From the NCBI GenBank assembly GCA_023460995.1, contig JAEWOE010000006.1, positions 434,001-498,000 on the forward strand: DNA of 64,000 nt. The letters are read 5' to 3'. Source of the DNA: Bacillota bacterium (GTDB taxonomy: Bacteria > Bacillota_I > Bacilli_A > RF39 > UBA660). Below the pieces are notes generated by a model. It did no database searches. It saw only the letters and a program-made list of their open reading frames with translations, and was not told the DNA's origin. Of this stretch, positions 62,865 to 64,000 are shown piece by piece (the stretch's first letter is position 1; each line of letters begins with the position of its first letter). The translations under genes were made by a program, and so were the position numbers.

Positions 62865-63824
62865 ATGAAAAAGAAGTTAATATCATTAATTATTGCCTGC
62901 TTATTTTTAACAGGATGTAAAAGTGTTAGTATTGAAACTGTCGCACAAAATTTAGAGAATGCGAAAAACTATAATGCTGATATTATCTTAGAAATAAATG
63001 GCAAATTTGATGATAAACTAATAGACTTTAAAAGACAAAAAGAAATAACTGTTGATAATATTAATTCCTCTGCTGTTGTGGAAGCAACAGAAACAGTTAA
63101 TAAGGAAAATAATTCACAAAAATATTATTTAAAATCTAATAAAGATACAATAACAACTTATAAATCATATAAAGATTATTATAAATTAAAGACAGAAGCA
63201 AAGGATAAAAATTCAATATATTATTTAACTGCATTTATTAATAAAAATTCTGTTTATCAGTACATTGATACTGAAGGTGGGATAATACATTATGTGGTAA
63301 CTTTAAATAAAGATCGCATTAAAGATTTTCTTAATTCATATTACGATGTCGAATTCTTAGAAAGTAAAGATATAGAAATTACTGATAGCGTTAAAATAAA
63401 TGTTTATGTTAATAGTAAAACTAAAAGAATTCAATCTTTAAATGTTGATTTTACTCCTGTTATTAAGTTCACTTCTGATGAACTAGATAGATTCTATTTA
63501 GAGATTAATTATAGTAATTTTGATAATACAGAAGATGTTATAATACCTGAAAAGGTTATTACTAGTGCTGTCGATGAAAAAATCATAGATGCATATGTTG
63601 ATTCAGTTGAATATGTTAAATCTGTAAATGATTTATCACTAAGTGAGCAAACAACGACTTATACAGATAATTCTTTAAATAATAATGGCGATAAACCAAG
63701 TAGTGTATCATTAACTGTATTAAAGGGAAAAGTAATAAGCGGCAACATTGTAATCAATAATTATAAATTCAAAGTGGAATCTGGTGTGGTAAGTAGCCCA
63801 AAAAATGCTGAAAAAGTAGAGTAA
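62865..63824 (+). CDS. Lipoprotein of unknown function
   Basis: 319 residues. Of the paired ATGs the second has the better distance to AGGAGG; starting at 62862 adds one Met. The signal peptide ends in the lipobox FLTGC. The mature part resembles outer-surface LolA/LppX-like lipoproteins only in general strand pattern (NADIILEINGKFDDKLIDFK, repeated Lys/Thr-rich strands). A Ser/Thr/Asn-rich stretch (about 255-285) precedes a final small strand pair. It has its own terminator. Confidence 0.7.
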   Translation: MKKKLISLIIACLFLTGCKSVSIETVAQNLENAKNYNADIILEINGKFDDKLIDFKRQKEITVDNINSSAVVEATETVNKENNSQKYYLKSNKDTITTYKSYKDYYKLKTEAKDKNSIYYLTAFINKNSVYQYIDTEGGIIHYVVTLNKDRIKDFLNSYYDVEFLESKDIEITDSVKINVYVNSKTKRIQSLNVDFTPVIKFTSDELDRFYLEINYSNFDNTEDVIIPEKVITSAVDEKIIDAYVDSVEYVKSVNDLSLSEQTTTYTDNSLNNNGDKPSSVSLTVLKGKVISGNIVINNYKFKVESGVVSSPKNAEKVE

Positions 63825-63837
63825 TCTGCTTTTTTTA
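63813..63837 (+). terminator. Terminator after the lipoprotein gene
   Basis: AAAGTAGA-GTAA-TCTGCTTT stem (one G-U pair) with T7, overlapping the stop codon. Confidence 0.8.
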
Positions 63838-63855
63838 GTATCATTTATTATTTGG

Positions 63856-63874
63856 TACTTGACAATGCCAAGTA
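63856..63874. promoter_or_regulatory. Probable PadR operator
   Basis: TACTTGACAATGCCAAGTA, a 19-base near-perfect palindrome covering the -35 element of the padR promoter. Autorepression by the PadR protein is likely. Confidence 0.7.
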
Positions 63875-63887
63875 GTGGGTATATATT
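63859..63887 (+). promoter_or_regulatory. padR promoter
   Basis: TTGACA, 17-base spacer, TATATT, about 20 bases before the ATG. The -35 lies inside the palindrome. Confidence 0.8.
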
Positions 63888-63905
63888 ATTAGTGTGGGGT
63901 GGGAT

Positions 63906-64000
63906 ATGAACACACAATTTAAAAAGGGTGTACTTGAACTAATAGTATTACTCTCAATTAACAAAAAAGATATGTATGGATATGAACTTATTATGGAAGT
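63906..64000 (+). CDS. PadR-family transcriptional regulator, 3' end cut by window
   Basis: Only 31 codons are present. They read [20 protein letters not shown] and then [11 protein letters not shown], the standard start of the PadR winged-helix domain. GGGGTGGG precedes the ATG. PadR regulators usually sit before a membrane protein or transporter they control; that gene would lie beyond the window. Confidence 0.9.
   Translation, partial: MNTQFKKGVLELIVLLSINKKDMYGYELIME

Overview
The window is a compact, AT-rich bacterial chromosome segment from a low-GC Firmicutes (Bacilli-type) genome. Evidence for this is strong GGAGG/AGGTG ribosome binding sites, class II lysS, recU-PBP1A, gpsB next to a B-type rnpB, the rodZ-pgsA-recA-rny order, the rimP-nusA-ylxR-infB-rbfA translation block, a tyrosine T-box, a Bacillus-type SOS box at recA, and strong hairpin/U-tract terminators after most units. 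TGA is used as a stop (for example the response regulator at 7401), so this is not a code-4 Mycoplasma. An uncultured gut-type Bacilli/Mycoplasmatota-like lineage is likely; that placement is inference. No tRNA, rRNA, CRISPR array, transposase or phage genes were found.

Layout. 1-4 kb: tail of an RDD membrane protein, lysS, ackA, a DHH phosphoesterase. 4-10 kb: membrane proteins, a prepilin-like protein, a two-component system, and a tandem pair of single-pass proteins that share a Cys-containing C-terminal pattern with the pilin. 10-18 kb: a radical SAM protein, a YfcC/DcuC-type carrier, a DUF2207-like protein, a YgjP-like metallopeptidase, an M23 peptidase, a small Cse60-like gene, an ABC-F protein and ddl. 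18-27 kb: prfA-prmC, a prepilin/LRR/glycine-rich fusion, dnaD-nth, PBP1A-recU. 27-43 kb: gpsB-rnpB, rodZ-pgsA, SOS-controlled recA, rny, the nusA-infB block (with a truncated RimP and no ylxQ), a polysaccharide deacetylase, a protein with about six degenerate helical repeats, rbfA, and an amidase. 43-52 kb: a Tyr T-box operon (HAD, deoC with a Cys/His tail, tyrS), lon, and a SpoVID-like/YsxE-like pair. 52-57 kb: two secreted BspA-type LRR proteins with a shared unusual N-terminus. 57-62 kb: a rearranged rnf operon. 62-64 kb: sigK on the minus strand, a lipoprotein, and the start of a PadR regulator.

How it fits together. Energy metabolism appears fermentative, with acetate kinase plus an Rnf ferredoxin:NAD complex. 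The Rnf complex is reorganised: its FMN-binding RnfG domains are fused as a tandem pair to RnfD, the RnfG membrane anchor survives only as a 33-residue micro-gene, RnfB is cut down to one Fe-S domain, and a 42-residue Cys-rich membrane protein is inserted before it. The cell-surface genes suggest a family of pilin-like or pilin-anchored proteins: prepilin heads, Cys-pair C-termini, LRR arrays and ALK-like glycine-rich domains. Sporulation-type genes (sigK, spoVID-like, ysxE-like, cse60-like) suggest a present or recently lost sporulation programme. The most notable candidates for something undescribed are the reorganised Rnf complex and the LRR/glycine-rich pilin-like surface family.
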